From Clostridium sp. AT4 (lineage in GTDB: Bacteria; Bacillota; Clostridia; Lachnospirales; Lachnospiraceae), in the NCBI RefSeq assembly GCF_001517625.2, contig NZ_LN999826.1:203021-267020 (forward strand): a DNA stretch of 64,000 bases. Direction: 5' to 3'. Of the stretch, positions 1 to 8,186 are shown piece after piece. How positions within the stretch are numbered: position 1 is the first letter of the stretch; the number at the start of each line of letters is the position of its first letter. The position numbers and the translations under genes are program-made. The notes beneath the pieces are model-generated. The model saw only the letters and a program-made list of their open reading frames with translations. It was not told the DNA's origin and did not search any database.

Positions 1-932
1 TCTTATTGAAATATAAAAAATCTTACAAATTATTTGAATAAGGTGTTATGGCGATTTTTTTTGAGAAAATCAGGCGAAAACGAGGGATTTTCCGGGGCGA
101 AAAAGCCTTTGTATGAAAATGGTTTGAAATCTTTCTTATTTCAAGAGGGTTGAAGTAAGAAAATACGGAAAAAACGCTGTGTCCGGCATGGTTCAAAGTG
201 GAGTGGATGCGTGTTGCAATGTTGTCTGGGTAGCATTGGCTCTATGTTGGCTTTTGAATCCAATGACGCAAAGAGTAAATCGTGGAAGCTTTAAGGATCT
301 GAAAGGGTATGAATGTTCCATAGATAGCTTGTGTTGGATTGAATAATGGAGAAAAGCGGCTTAGCAGTCCGGTTTCTGTTGGGTGTCCTTGCTCCATCAT
401 CTGCCTGTAAATTTTGTGAACAATAGCTTTCAAAATGGAGTGGAGCATGATTGTGAAATGCAATAATGAAAATGCGGATAGAAAATAAGAAATCCGGTTG
501 ACAGGCTGCAATATAAGAACAGCGTGCCGGAACGGTTTGGAGTTTATCCGGCTGACATTCATAAGGATTAGAACCGAGTGCAGAGTGGGTGTATGCATTG
601 GAACTGGAAAAAACGGAATATCAGAAATAATAGAAAAAATGCTAGAGACAGGTTATGTCAAGAAAACAACATTCTCTGACGGAATAGGTATCTATGGGAG
701 GACAGGCTTTGTTTTCCTGTTTAGCTGGAAATGGAATCAAAATGACATGGCAGCCAGAGATTCAGGAGATAAGGGATAAAAAGTCAGAAAAAATGGCGGC
801 AGATTGGTATGAGGGGATGGACATTGGAAGATGTCCGAGTCCAACATCTGGATTTCTCATTGTAAGCCTGAAAATCAGCTTTCGATTGTGGAATGGGTGT
901 TTTTATTTATAAATTTTTGAGAAAGGACGGTT
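1..932. other. Gene-poor stretch at the left edge
   Basis: I see no convincing gene in these 932 bases. Several frames stay open for 70 to 118 codons, but the products are low in complexity, overlap on both strands, lack ribosome-binding sites and resemble no family. Repeated T- and A-runs and phrases of the type GGAGTGGA recur. It is probably a non-coding spacer inside the conjugative element. Confidence 0.5.
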
Positions 933-1175
933 ATGGCTATGGCGATTGATACAAAAGTAACCGAGGAAGAGATCCGTAAAGTGTATGCAGAGGTCGTGAG
1001 GGGAAATGTTTTGAGCATTGTTCATCGTCCCAGTAACCGAGTGGTGCTTCAGGTTGTGATTTATCCGCAGGGAGATATGGCAATCACGCATAGATTCTAT
1101 ATGGATCTTGCAAAGCGTCTGTTGAAGTACTGCAAAGAGGTGTATGTGGATCTGTATCCGAATAACAGGAGGTAG
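933..1175 (+). CDS. Small conserved-looking protein of the conjugative element, unknown function
   Basis: An 80-residue protein that I do not recognise. It begins MAMAIDTK; an AAAGGA ribosome-binding site at 922-927 serves either the ATG at 933 or the one at 939. The product is a compact mixed-charge soluble protein without membrane segment or signal peptide, with an amphipathic helical start (TEEEIRKVYAEV) and a basic C-terminus ending NNRR. It stands alone between two non-coding stretches and is closed by a hairpin terminator. Its place near the integration module of the element suggests an accessory or regulatory role, but no function can be assigned. Confidence 0.6.
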   Translation: MAMAIDTKVTEEEIRKVYAEVVRGNVLSIVHRPSNRVVLQVVIYPQGDMAITHRFYMDLAKRLLKYCKEVYVDLYPNNRR

Positions 1176-1183
1176 GAGAGCGT

Positions 1184-1227
1184 AAGAAAAAGGCTGGACA
1201 GGGTCAATCCTGTGTCCGGCTTTTTTC
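1184..1227 (+). terminator. Terminator after the 80-residue gene
   Basis: An imperfect hairpin with arms around GGCTGGACAGG and CCTGTGTCCGGC, preceded by an A-run and followed by six T, lies just after the stop codon at 1175. Confidence 0.65.
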
Positions 1228-1243
1228 ATGCTGTTTGGTATGG

Positions 1244-1479
1244 TTGATAGAAAACAGTTAGAGATAAAAAAATGTGAAAAATGGTAGACAGCCAAAGCCA
1301 GACCATAAGCATTTTTGAGGGTGCTGGTAGAAAATCCGATTGAGATAAAAAAGTAAGAAAAACAGGAGGCAGGCAGAATCAATCATAAGCATTTGGAACT
1401 GCTGATAGAAAATCCGATTGAGATAAAAAAGTAAGAAAAACAGGAGACAGGCAGATTCCGATCATAGGCATAGAGAGAT
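1244..1479 (+). repeat. Three tandem copies of a 78-80 bp non-coding repeat
   Basis: Units start near 1244, 1324 and 1402. Units two and three are almost identical over their first 47 bases (from the GATAGAAAATCCGATTGAG type start through the CAGGAGRCAGGCAG phrase) and share a CATAAGCAT or CATAGGCAT block about 60 bases in; unit one is diverged. The array fills the gap between two genes of the element, directly before the promoter region of the next gene. It is too few and too adjacent to be a CRISPR array. Confidence 0.75.
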
Positions 1480-1536
1480 AGAAAAATTAACAAGTGTATG
1501 TTAAAATTGAACTATCGAGTAGCCGGAGGTGGTTGT

Positions 1537-2364
1537 ATGACAATCTATGAACTGAATGATAAGCTGGAGTTAAGCAACGGGAGAGCCAGAAAAGAGGTAT
1601 CGAAAAATGAAGTGATCATCGTCAATATGATGATGCTTGGGTTGATTTGTAAATACATTCAGAAGGAGAACTATAGTAAGCTGGCAAGAGATCTTCAAAT
1701 GAGCGAGAAACGCTTACAGAGCCTTAGGAATGGCGTGGATACCAGTGGAAGCAGCACCGTTCTGGATAAGGAGACATTTAACCGGATTGGAAAAAAGTTT
1801 CGTATTGCGGTCTCAGACCTGCAGAACGGAAATGAGATATGGTGCAGGGATGGATCCGAGAAGCTTATGATTCAGTACCGGAGGCTGCTATGCTTATATC
1901 AGTTGTCGAAATCGACTTGGATATCAGAAGATTATCTGTCCGGTTTATTCGTTGGGAAGGAGTACGATCTTCTGTTAAAAGGAAGTAAGTCCATTCAGGC
2001 GAGAAAACGGGCAAATAAAAGAAAAGCGGATGCAGATGAAGCAGAACGGGCGTTCCTTAAGAAGCTGAAAGAAATCGAGGGAACTCTGATAGAGCAGCTG
2101 CGAGAGGACTATGAGCATACCGCTGGAATAGACAGAGAGGGAGAACGGGAATACAATCGGGTTTTGAACTACTTCAAGTTTGGGGACGGAAAAAGTTCGA
2201 TGCAGCAATGGGTACGGGAAGAGACCGTGAGAATGAGCAAATGGGATTATGAGGCATTGAAGGAAGTAGACGGGGAACCTTTGAGAAACTACCTGACAGA
2301 GTTAAGGAGACAGCAAACATTTGTTCAGGCGTTGTTGCTCTTGCCGGATAAGAGAAAAAAATAG
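1537..2364 (+). CDS. Unrecognised 275-residue protein with a possible helix-turn-helix
   Basis: I do not recognise this protein. I start it at the ATG at 1537 because GGAGG lies 7 bases upstream (1525-1529); an earlier in-frame ATG at 1498 has no such site. A stretch around residues 45-70 (KLARDLQMSEKRLQSLRNG) looks like a helix-turn-helix and suggests DNA binding. The middle (about 155-190) is strongly basic and then charged and probably coiled, with KRANKRKADADEAERA. There is no membrane segment. It is monocistronic, with its own terminator, and sits among accessory genes of the conjugative element. A regulator or replication helper is possible, but this is inference. Confidence 0.6.
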   Translation: MTIYELNDKLELSNGRARKEVSKNEVIIVNMMMLGLICKYIQKENYSKLARDLQMSEKRLQSLRNGVDTSGSSTVLDKETFNRIGKKFRIAVSDLQNGNEIWCRDGSEKLMIQYRRLLCLYQLSKSTWISEDYLSGLFVGKEYDLLLKGSKSIQARKRANKRKADADEAERAFLKKLKEIEGTLIEQLREDYEHTAGIDREGEREYNRVLNYFKFGDGKSSMQQWVREETVRMSKWDYEALKEVDGEPLRNYLTELRRQQTFVQALLLLPDKRKK

Positions 2365-2387
2365 AAAAATTTGAAAAAAAATATGAG

Positions 2388-2428
2388 AAAAAAGGCGTTA
2401 GGCAAGGTTTACCTGACGTCTTTTTTTC
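2388..2428 (+). terminator. Terminator after the 275-residue gene
   Basis: Hairpin AAAAAAGGCGTTAGGC / CCTGACGTC closed by a run of seven T, 25 bases after the stop codon. Confidence 0.75.
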
Positions 2429-2869
2429 ATGGTGCTTTCCAATAAAAAGCAAAGACTACTAATACATTACCGATATGCATACTGATTAAGCGTGGACTAT
2501 TGGTAGAAAAGTGCTTGATATTCAAGAAATACTACCAACATGTTAGTATATACTTGTAAGCGAGAGGGACACAAAACAGTCCCTAGAGCTTAGAAATCGC
2601 CCCCATAACCTAGAAGAAGTGCGCCTGTTTGGCGATTGCAGAGTACTTATTTTGGGGAGTGGTGTGTTCAAGTGGGAAAAAACGGTGTAAAAGTGGCTTG
2701 TTTATGCAGAATAACATAAAAATATCATAAATAGACAGAATATTCAAACAGAAATGGAGGGGATAGCAGCAAAAAACTGCACCTTGACAACTGAATATGG
2801 ATGATTAGACGCTAAATGCTTTTGCGCTTTAATATAGAAAATTATTATACATCAAAGGAGAAAATGAAC
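2429..2869. other. Intergenic region with several dyads inside the conjugative element
   Basis: No gene is visible in about 440 bases. Structure present: an 8-bp palindrome AACATGTT near 2537; a hairpin AGGGAC-8-GTCCCT at 2565-2584; and an inverted repeat AATCGCC / GGCGATT at 2595-2601 and 2631-2637. A TTGACAACTGAAT phrase near 2784 precedes the next gene. These may be a leader RNA, regulator sites or recombination-accessory sites; I cannot tell which. Confidence 0.4.
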
Positions 2870-3520
2870 ATGAGTGACAAGATGATTACATTAGATAGAA
2901 AAGATAAGAACCTTATTTATGAGAATACAGAAATGAGAGTGTTTATGTATGGCATTCGGCATCAGGTAAACGGACGCAAAAAAATTTGGTTTGCCGTTCA
3001 GGATGTGAAAAGCGGACGAATGTATACGGGCATTTCTTCTAGTATGAAGGAGCTCATTTGCAAAGGAAGCGTGTTTGATGAGTTCTACGACTACGGATTT
3101 GACAGGGAAGGCGTGGCGTGTATCAAGGAGAACGCAGTGGAACGGATGGTTACTATGGAATATGAGGAGACTCAGGAGACGGAGTTAAGCATCGAGGAGA
3201 TAAAAGACCGTCTGATTGAGTTGGCAGAACATAATAAAGAGCATGAGAGCTGGAAGATTTTGTGTGGCGAAAAAATATACTATAACATACCGACTGGAAA
3301 GTTTAAGGAATTGTGCAAGCAGGAGTTTGACTTCTTGAGTTATCGGCAAATCGTGCAGGAGTTTAAGATGCGTGGATATTTAAAATGCAATAGTGGACGG
3401 AATGATTATAAGAATGAGTCGAACGGAGTCAGAGGAATCTGTTTACTGGCTGAAGAAGTTTCCTGTGAGAAGCAGAAACCCGCAGAGGACAGCACTGGTA
3501 CAGAGGGGGAGGCGGCATAA
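2870..3520 (+). CDS. Unrecognised 216-residue protein before the adenine methylase
   Basis: I do not recognise this protein. AAAGGAG at 2854-2860 supports the ATG at 2870 (spacing 9, MSDKMITL) better than the one at 2864 (spacing 3). The product is soluble and acidic, without membrane segments. Residues about 110-190 are helix-rich, and the last 25 residues are a glutamate-rich tail. Its stop codon lies one base before the methylase start at 3522, so the two are almost certainly co-transcribed and possibly translationally coupled. A role together with the methylase inside the mobile element is plausible but not shown. Confidence 0.6.
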   Translation: MSDKMITLDRKDKNLIYENTEMRVFMYGIRHQVNGRKKIWFAVQDVKSGRMYTGISSSMKELICKGSVFDEFYDYGFDREGVACIKENAVERMVTMEYEETQETELSIEEIKDRLIELAEHNKEHESWKILCGEKIYYNIPTGKFKELCKQEFDFLSYRQIVQEFKMRGYLKCNSGRNDYKNESNGVRGICLLAEEVSCEKQKPAEDSTGTEGEAA

Positions 3521-3521
3521 G

Positions 3522-4388
3522 ATGAAGATTAGCTTAGTACCGTGGACAGGTGGAAAATTCCGTGTGGTGGATACGCTGTATCATTTATTCCCAAAGCATA
3601 CTTCTTATTATGAACCGTTTTTCGGCTCAGGGGCGGTGCTGATCAATAAAAAGAGATGCCGGCATGAGACTGTGAGCGAGTACAGTAGAGACCTGTATAT
3701 GTTACATAAGGTGTTGTCCGATCCGGAAAAAAGCCGAGAACTGAGAAGGCGGTTGAGACATCAGGAACTGAACGAGGAAGCATTTCTGAAGGCGAAAAGA
3801 ATCCTGAATGAAGGAAAGGCGCAGGATGATATCGAATGGGCGATGTGTAAGTATCTCAGGATCGTATTATCCTACAACGGAATGGGAGAGTTTTATCAGC
3901 CTTATCTGGGGAGACATTTTACCAGTATGATAGAGCAGAAGTTTCCCGCTGTGACCGAGCGGTATCAGGGAGTAGACATTCGTTGTCAGGACGGCGTGGA
4001 GCTGATACGAGAGGCAAAAGACAAGGAGGATGCATTTGTGTTTGCAGACCCACCCTATCTTCTGAACCTGCGAGGCAACAAAAAGATTTATGACAATGAA
4101 ATGGGAGAGAAGGAACATATCCAGATGTTAGAGTACATGCAGGAAGCGAAGTGCAAGATTATGCTCTGCGGCTACTATGACAGTGAAAAAAAGGGCGGAG
4201 ATTTGTATGACAGGCTCTTGGAATATGGATGGAAGCGTTATAAACTGGCGGATCTGGTACAATCCTGTTCCAATCAAAAGAAAAAAGGCATTGGCGAGGA
4301 GTTTATCTGGGTCAACTATGAGCTTCCTCCTCAGGCAAGATTTTATATCCGAATGAGTACGGAAGTCAGCAAAGCGAATAAAAACTAG
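3522..4388 (+). CDS. Dam-type (D12 class) N6-adenine DNA methyltransferase, orphan
   Basis: A 288-residue protein predicted to transfer a methyl group from S-adenosylmethionine to adenine in a short DNA target. The order of motifs is that of the alpha-group D12/Dam family: an N-terminal WTGGK at about residues 8-12 (motif X), EPFFGSGAV at 31-39 (motif I, cofactor binding) and the catalytic DPPY at 176-179 (motif IV). The start at 3522 is chosen because the family begins at the GGK segment and the preceding gene ends at 3520. No restriction gene lies beside it, so it is an orphan methylase, as often seen on conjugative elements, where it may protect incoming DNA or alter expression. The target sequence cannot be read from the gene. 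Confidence 0.88.
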   Translation: MKISLVPWTGGKFRVVDTLYHLFPKHTSYYEPFFGSGAVLINKKRCRHETVSEYSRDLYMLHKVLSDPEKSRELRRRLRHQELNEEAFLKAKRILNEGKAQDDIEWAMCKYLRIVLSYNGMGEFYQPYLGRHFTSMIEQKFPAVTERYQGVDIRCQDGVELIREAKDKEDAFVFADPPYLLNLRGNKKIYDNEMGEKEHIQMLEYMQEAKCKIMLCGYYDSEKKGGDLYDRLLEYGWKRYKLADLVQSCSNQKKKGIGEEFIWVNYELPPQARFYIRMSTEVSKANKN

Positions 4389-4422
4389 CAGAAAGATTTG
4401 TGAAGAATGGCAATAGACAGAC

Positions 4423-4446
4423 GGGGAGGGTCAGCGTTACCCTCCC
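4423..4446 (+). promoter_or_regulatory. Perfect hairpin in the leader of the excisionase gene
   Basis: GGGAGGGT and ACCCTCCC form an 8-bp perfect stem with a 7-base loop, about 20 bases before the excisionase start. No T-run follows, so it is more likely an mRNA structure or protein site than a terminator. Confidence 0.5.
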
Positions 4447-4465
4447 AGACAGAAAGGAAATGTGT

Positions 4466-4672
4466 ATGGATAACGAAAAAAGAGTGCCGCTGTGGCATAA
4501 ATATAGCTTGACGATCCGAGAGGCGAGTGAGTATTTCAATCTGGGAGAAAAGAAGCTCCGTCAGATTATACAGGAGCAGCCACAGGAGGATTTTATACTG
4601 AATAATGGGACAAAGGTACTGATTAAGAGAGTGAAGTTTGAGCAGTTTATGGATGCTGCAAGCTGTGTATAA
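4466..4672 (+). CDS. xis: Excisionase (Xis) of the Tn916 type
   Basis: A 68-residue protein directly before the integrase. AAAGGA at 4453-4458 supports the ATG at 4466 (MDNEKRVPLW). The sequence has the features of Tn916-type excisionases: LTIREASEYFNLGEKKLRQII is a winged-helix DNA-binding segment (residues about 14-35), followed by a short basic C-terminus with IKRVKFEQFM. Such proteins bend DNA at the element ends and steer the integrase toward excision. It is separated from the integrase by 24 bases containing a GAAAGGGG ribosome-binding site, so the two are one transcription unit. The family assignment is firm from length, motif and position. Confidence 0.88.
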   Translation: MDNEKRVPLWHKYSLTIREASEYFNLGEKKLRQIIQEQPQEDFILNNGTKVLIKRVKFEQFMDAASCV

Positions 4673-4696
4673 GGGATTACGAAAGGGGACAGAGCA

Positions 4697-5950
4697 ATGG
4701 CAGTAAGTGAGAAACGAAAAGATAATAGAGGACGGATTCTGCGTGACGGAGAACAGCAGAGAGCAGACGGGCGTTATATGTATACATATAAGGATCCGTT
4801 GACCAGAAAAGTGAGTTATATATACAGCTGGAAGCTGGAACCCCACGACAGGGTTCCGTCCGGCAAGAGAACGGATCTCTCCCTCAGGGAAAAAATCAGA
4901 GAGCTTAAGGAAAACGAGAGGAACGGGATTCTGTACCGTGGTGGCGATCTGAGCGTTCTGGAGCTGGTAGAAAAATACCTGAATACGAAAAACGGGGTGC
5001 GCCCAACTACCCAGAACGGCTACCGTACCGTAGTGAACTTTCTGAAAAAAGACCCGTTTGGAGAAAAACGGATTGACACGGTTCGGGTATTAGATGCCAA
5101 AGAATGGATTGTAGGCTTACAGAAAAAAGGAAAAGGATACAGCAGCATTCATTCGATTCGTGGTGTGCTTCGTCCGGCATTTGCACTGGCAGCAGAGAGC
5201 GATTTCATCAGAAAGAATCCATTTGACTTTGAGTTAAAGGAGGTCTTAATCAATGATTCCAGTAAACGGGATGCGGTGGAGCCAAGCGTGGAGAAGAGAT
5301 TTCTGGACTTTGTGAAGAATGACGAGACTTATCGTGAGTGCTATGACGGGATGTTTATCCTGTTTAAAACCGGACTTCGAGTTTCAGAGCTGAGCGGACT
5401 GACATTGAGAGACATTGATATGAAAGAGCGTACAATCAATATCAACCATCAGCTGCAAACCACAGGTCATAAAGGAAAGTACATCGAGGAAACCAAGACC
5501 AATGCAGGAACAAGAATCTTGCCGATGACGGAAGAGGTTTATGAAGCATTTCAGAGAGTGCTTGAGAACCGGAAATCCCCAAAGGTGGAGCAGATCATAG
5601 ACGGATACAGTGGATTTTTGTTTCTGGACAGACGGGGAAAGGCAATGGTATCGTATCAGTGGGAAAAGCGTTTCCAGCGTGCAGTTGAGAAGCACAACAA
5701 AGAGAATAAAAGGAAGCTGCCAAAGATTACCCCTCATATCTGCCGCCATACCTACTGTACGAATATGGCGAAGAGCGGTATTAGTCCGAAAACGCTGCAA
5801 TATCTGATGGGGCATAGTTCGATTGAAGTAACGATGAATGTGTATACTCATCTGGGTCTGGTGGACGCCAAAAGAGAAGTAGACCGTCTGGAGGCAATGA
5901 AGGAGATCAACGAAAAAGAACAGACAGGAAAATGGTTCCGGATGGCATAG
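4697..5950 (+). CDS. int: Tyrosine integrase of the conjugative element
   Basis: A 417-residue site-specific recombinase, close in length to the Tn916 integrase (about 405). An N-terminal arm-binding domain (about 1-75) is followed by a core-binding SAM-like domain (85-180) and the catalytic domain. Catalytic residues are in place: R228 in TGLRVSEL, K267 in EETKTNAGTR, H347 and R350 in HICRH, H373 in MGHSS, and the nucleophile Y383 in VYTHL. It integrates and excises the element together with the excisionase. The gene lies at the extreme right end of the element and reads outward. Its stop codon falls inside the loop of a terminator hairpin. Confidence 0.95.
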   Translation: MAVSEKRKDNRGRILRDGEQQRADGRYMYTYKDPLTRKVSYIYSWKLEPHDRVPSGKRTDLSLREKIRELKENERNGILYRGGDLSVLELVEKYLNTKNGVRPTTQNGYRTVVNFLKKDPFGEKRIDTVRVLDAKEWIVGLQKKGKGYSSIHSIRGVLRPAFALAAESDFIRKNPFDFELKEVLINDSSKRDAVEPSVEKRFLDFVKNDETYRECYDGMFILFKTGLRVSELSGLTLRDIDMKERTININHQLQTTGHKGKYIEETKTNAGTRILPMTEEVYEAFQRVLENRKSPKVEQIIDGYSGFLFLDRRGKAMVSYQWEKRFQRAVEKHNKENKRKLPKITPHICRHTYCTNMAKSGISPKTLQYLMGHSSIEVTMNVYTHLGLVDAKREVDRLEAMKEINEKEQTGKWFRMA

Positions 5951-5966
5951 TCCGGAATCTTTTTTT
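5936..5966 (+). terminator. Integrase terminator spanning its stop codon
   Basis: TTCCGGA (5936-5942) and TCCGGAA (5951-5957) form a perfect 7-bp stem with an 8-base loop that contains the TAG stop (5948-5950), followed by seven T at 5960-5966. Confidence 0.8.
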
Positions 5967-5988
5967 GCCTGAAATCCATATGGACAGA

Positions 5989-6008
5989 GAATTTACCTGT
6001 GAATTTAC
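5989..6008. repeat. Paired 8-bp direct repeats near the presumed right end of the element
   Basis: GAATTTAC occurs at 5989-5996 and again at 6001-6008, 12 bases apart, followed by seven T. Closely spaced direct repeats beside the integrase gene fit arm-type binding sites or the end of the element. This role is inferred from position only. Confidence 0.45.
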
Positions 6009-6042
6009 TTTTTTTGCTGGCCTAGATATGCGAAGATATGCT

Positions 6043-6064
6043 ATACTATGCCTACATATAGTAT
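6043..6064. promoter_or_regulatory. Dyad over the probable -10 region of the phosphatase gene
   Basis: ATACTAT (6043-6049) and ATAGTAT (6058-6064) form a perfect 7-bp inverted repeat. The left arm overlaps a TATACT box (6042-6047) that could serve as -10, about 75 bases before the phosphatase start. An operator is possible. Confidence 0.35.
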
Positions 6065-6121
6065 TAGGGCAAATGCTTTGAAATGTAGAGAATACAAGGA
6101 AAAACGAGGTTATACCAGGAT

Positions 6122-6598
6122 ATGAAACGATATGTCAGAGTGTTATTTATTTGCCACGGCAACATCTGCCGCTCCCCCATGTGTGAGAGCGTATTCACCC
6201 ACATGGTTAAGGAAGCCGGTTTGGCAGATCGATTTCTGATCGACTCAGCTGCGACCAGCACAGAGGAAATAGGAAATCCGGTTCATTGGGGAACGGTAAA
6301 CAAACTAAAAGAGGTTGGGATTCCGTTAGTCCCCCACAGGGCAAAGCAGATCCAAACAGCAGATTATGATAAATTTGACTATATCATAGGTATGGACACA
6401 GCAAATATACGCAATCTCAACCGGATGTTAAAAGGAGATCCAAAGGGAAAGATATACAAGCTTCTTTCCTTTGCAGGTTCAGGAAGAGATATTGCAGATC
6501 CGTGGTATACGGGTAATTTTGATGAAACGTATTTAGATATAATGGAAGGCTGCAAGGGATTTCTGAAATATCTGAAAGACAACAGAGAAATTGTTTGA
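6122..6598 (+). CDS. Low-molecular-weight protein-tyrosine phosphatase
   Basis: A 158-residue cytoplasmic enzyme that dephosphorylates phosphotyrosine (or phosphoarginine) through a cysteinyl-phosphate intermediate. The N-terminal P-loop CHGNICRS carries the nucleophile C11 and R17, directly after the first strand as the family requires, and the general acid is D126 in DPWYTG. Length is typical (about 150-165). It is the first chromosomal gene right of the conjugative element and stands alone, with no tyrosine kinase or capsule genes nearby, so its substrate cannot be guessed. A weak GAGG lies before the ATG. Confidence 0.92.
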   Translation: MKRYVRVLFICHGNICRSPMCESVFTHMVKEAGLADRFLIDSAATSTEEIGNPVHWGTVNKLKEVGIPLVPHRAKQIQTADYDKFDYIIGMDTANIRNLNRMLKGDPKGKIYKLLSFAGSGRDIADPWYTGNFDETYLDIMEGCKGFLKYLKDNREIV

Positions 6599-6821
6599 GT
6601 TTTTTACGCTGTATTGTATCCTGCACCTTGGCTTCCATCAATCAGTGGATAAGGGAAAACGTGTATCCCTTATCTGCTGATGGCAGCATACTGCAAAATG
6701 CGGAAACCCAGGAGAAATTGAAAGACGAAGAGAGCACTGCAAAATCATCAGATTCAGGTGATTGAGCAGTGCTCTCTTTTATAAAATTCAGATAGAGAAA
6801 ATACCAAACATTCCGCAGTGA
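6599..6821. other. Convergent intergenic region with a terminator and a long imperfect hairpin
   Basis: Between the phosphatase and the MATE pump (convergent) lie an imperfect 18-bp inverted repeat at 6635-6682, whose core arms are GATAAGGGA and TCCCTTATC, then a copy of a motif that recurs at 10910 and 30696 (here 6691-6710), then the terminator at 6731. No gene is visible. Confidence 0.5.
6731..6780. terminator. Terminator between the phosphatase and MATE genes
   Basis: Perfect 10-bp stem AGAGCACTGC / GCAGTGCTCT (6731-6740, 6766-6775), extended inward by AATCATC / GGTGATT and followed by a T-rich tail on the plus strand. It could act in both directions. Confidence 0.75.
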
Positions 6822-8186
6822 TTACTCTTCCAATGCTCTGAGCGCCTTCTTAAACTGGAAGAAGAACAGCACAGCAGTGAAGCTGACTGCAAAGAAATCA
6901 GCGATCGGCTCTGCCAGATATACGGCAGTAGTCGGATCGGAAGGCATAAACTTAGGAACCAGATAGATCAGAGGCAGCAGCAGGATGAACTTACGCATAA
7001 CAGCGACCAGGATGGAAGCCTTTGCATTGCCGATAGCAGTGAAGGTCATCTGGCAGGCCATCTGGATGCCGAAGAGGAACATACAGGCCATATAGATCCG
7101 CAGTGCATGCTTGGTAAAGTCGATCAGAGCCGGGTCTGAGGTGAACATGGCGGCAAATGCCTGAGGAGCAAGCATGACGCCCAGCCACAGCAGGGATGCA
7201 TAGGATAAGCTCAAGGCGAGAAGCAGCTTATAGGCTGAGCGTACGCGCCCAGTGAGATTTGCGCCGTAGTTGTAGCTGATGATGGGCTGTGCGCCCTGGC
7301 CCAGGCCCTGTAAGGGCAGCATGGCAAACTGCATGACGCTGGTTAAGATGGTCATAGCGCCGACTGCGATGTCGCCGCCGTACTTTAACAGGGAGGAGTT
7401 AAAGCATACGGAGATTACGCTTTCACTGGACTGCATGATAAAGGTGGACAGTCCCAGCGCAAGGCTTGGCATGATAATGGAACGGGTAAGCTTTAAATTG
7501 GAAGCTTTGATCTTTAAGAAGGTCTTTTTTCCGAAGAGGAAGGCCAGCACCCAGGTACAGGATAATGCCTGTGATAAGATAGTTGCCAGAGCCGCGCCGC
7601 GTACTCCCATTCCAAATACAAAAATGAAAATCGGATCCAGGATAATATTTGCTGCCGCACCGATCATAACGGAGAGCATGCCTGTTTTTGCAAAGCCCTG
7701 GGCTGTGATAAATGCATTCATACCCAGTGTGAGCTGTACGAAAATAGTTCCCAGAGCGTAGATATTCATATAGGCTACGCCGTATTCTACGGTATTTTCA
7801 CTGGCGCCGAAAGCCAGAAGAAATTCACGGTTCCACATTAAAAGAACAGCGGTAAGAACAGCGGAGATAATCAGCTGAACGGTAAAGCAGTTGCCCAGTG
7901 TTTTTTCAGCCGCCTGTTTATCGCCCTGTCCCATAAAGATCGAGGCTCTGGGAGCGCCGCCGTTTCCAACCAGAGCAGCGAATGCGGACACGATCATAAT
8001 AAGGGGCATGCAGACACCTACTCCTGTAAGGGCCAGAGCGCCGTTTTCAGGAATGTGTCCTATGTAAATGCGGTCTATGATGTTGTAAAGCATGTTGATG
8101 ATCTGAGCAGTAACAGTAGGAAGAGCCAGCTTTAAAAGAAGCTTTCCCACAGGCTCTTTTGCCAGAAAATCTTTGTTGTCATTCAT
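6822..8186 (-). CDS. MATE family multidrug efflux transporter
   Basis: A 454-residue membrane protein of the multi-antimicrobial extrusion family, which exports cationic drugs or metabolites in exchange for sodium or protons. The chain is hydrophobic throughout with about twelve membrane segments in two pseudo-repeats. Family signatures are visible: PVGKLLLKLALPTVTAQII at the start, GGGAPRASIFMGQG in the first half and QPIISYNYGA in the second. It overlaps the upstream MarR-type gene by 8 bases (8179-8186), so the two form an operon read from the minus-strand promoter at 8728-8701. The regulator probably controls pump expression; the substrate is unknown. Confidence 0.9.
   Translation of the reverse strand: MNDNKDFLAKEPVGKLLLKLALPTVTAQIINMLYNIIDRIYIGHIPENGALALTGVGVCMPLIMIVSAFAALVGNGGAPRASIFMGQGDKQAAEKTLGNCFTVQLIISAVLTAVLLMWNREFLLAFGASENTVEYGVAYMNIYALGTIFVQLTLGMNAFITAQGFAKTGMLSVMIGAAANIILDPIFIFVFGMGVRGAALATILSQALSCTWVLAFLFGKKTFLKIKASNLKLTRSIIMPSLALGLSTFIMQSSESVISVCFNSSLLKYGGDIAVGAMTILTSVMQFAMLPLQGLGQGAQPIISYNYGANLTGRVRSAYKLLLALSLSYASLLWLGVMLAPQAFAAMFTSDPALIDFTKHALRIYMACMFLFGIQMACQMTFTAIGNAKASILVAVMRKFILLLPLIYLVPKFMPSDPTTAVYLAEPIADFFAVSFTAVLFFFQFKKALRALEE

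Larger units (their letters stand above)
1..6010 (+). mobile_element. Right end of a Tn916-type integrative conjugative element (partial)
   Basis: The block ends in a small excisionase followed by a tyrosine integrase, the standard terminal module of Tn916-type elements. Before them lie two unrecognised proteins and an orphan adenine methylase, typical accessory genes. From 6.1 kb onward the genes are ordinary chromosomal ones. The conjugation, relaxase and left-end genes are not in view and should lie left of base 1. The exact right attachment point cannot be fixed without the left end; it should lie between the integrase stop (5950) and the phosphatase gene (6122), and 6010 is only an estimate placed after the 8-bp direct repeats at 5989 and 6001. 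Confidence 0.75.

Noticed and set aside
242..912. Overlapping frames of 72 to 118 codons at the left edge
   Set aside because: No ribosome-binding site, low-complexity products, frames overlap on both strands; treated as non-coding.
1244..1479. CRISPR array
   Set aside because: Three long, directly abutting, diverging units without spacers and no cas genes; a tandem repeat.
4424..4446. Terminator after the Dam-type gene
   Set aside because: Perfect stem but no T-run, and it sits just before the excisionase ribosome-binding site; kept as a leader hairpin instead.
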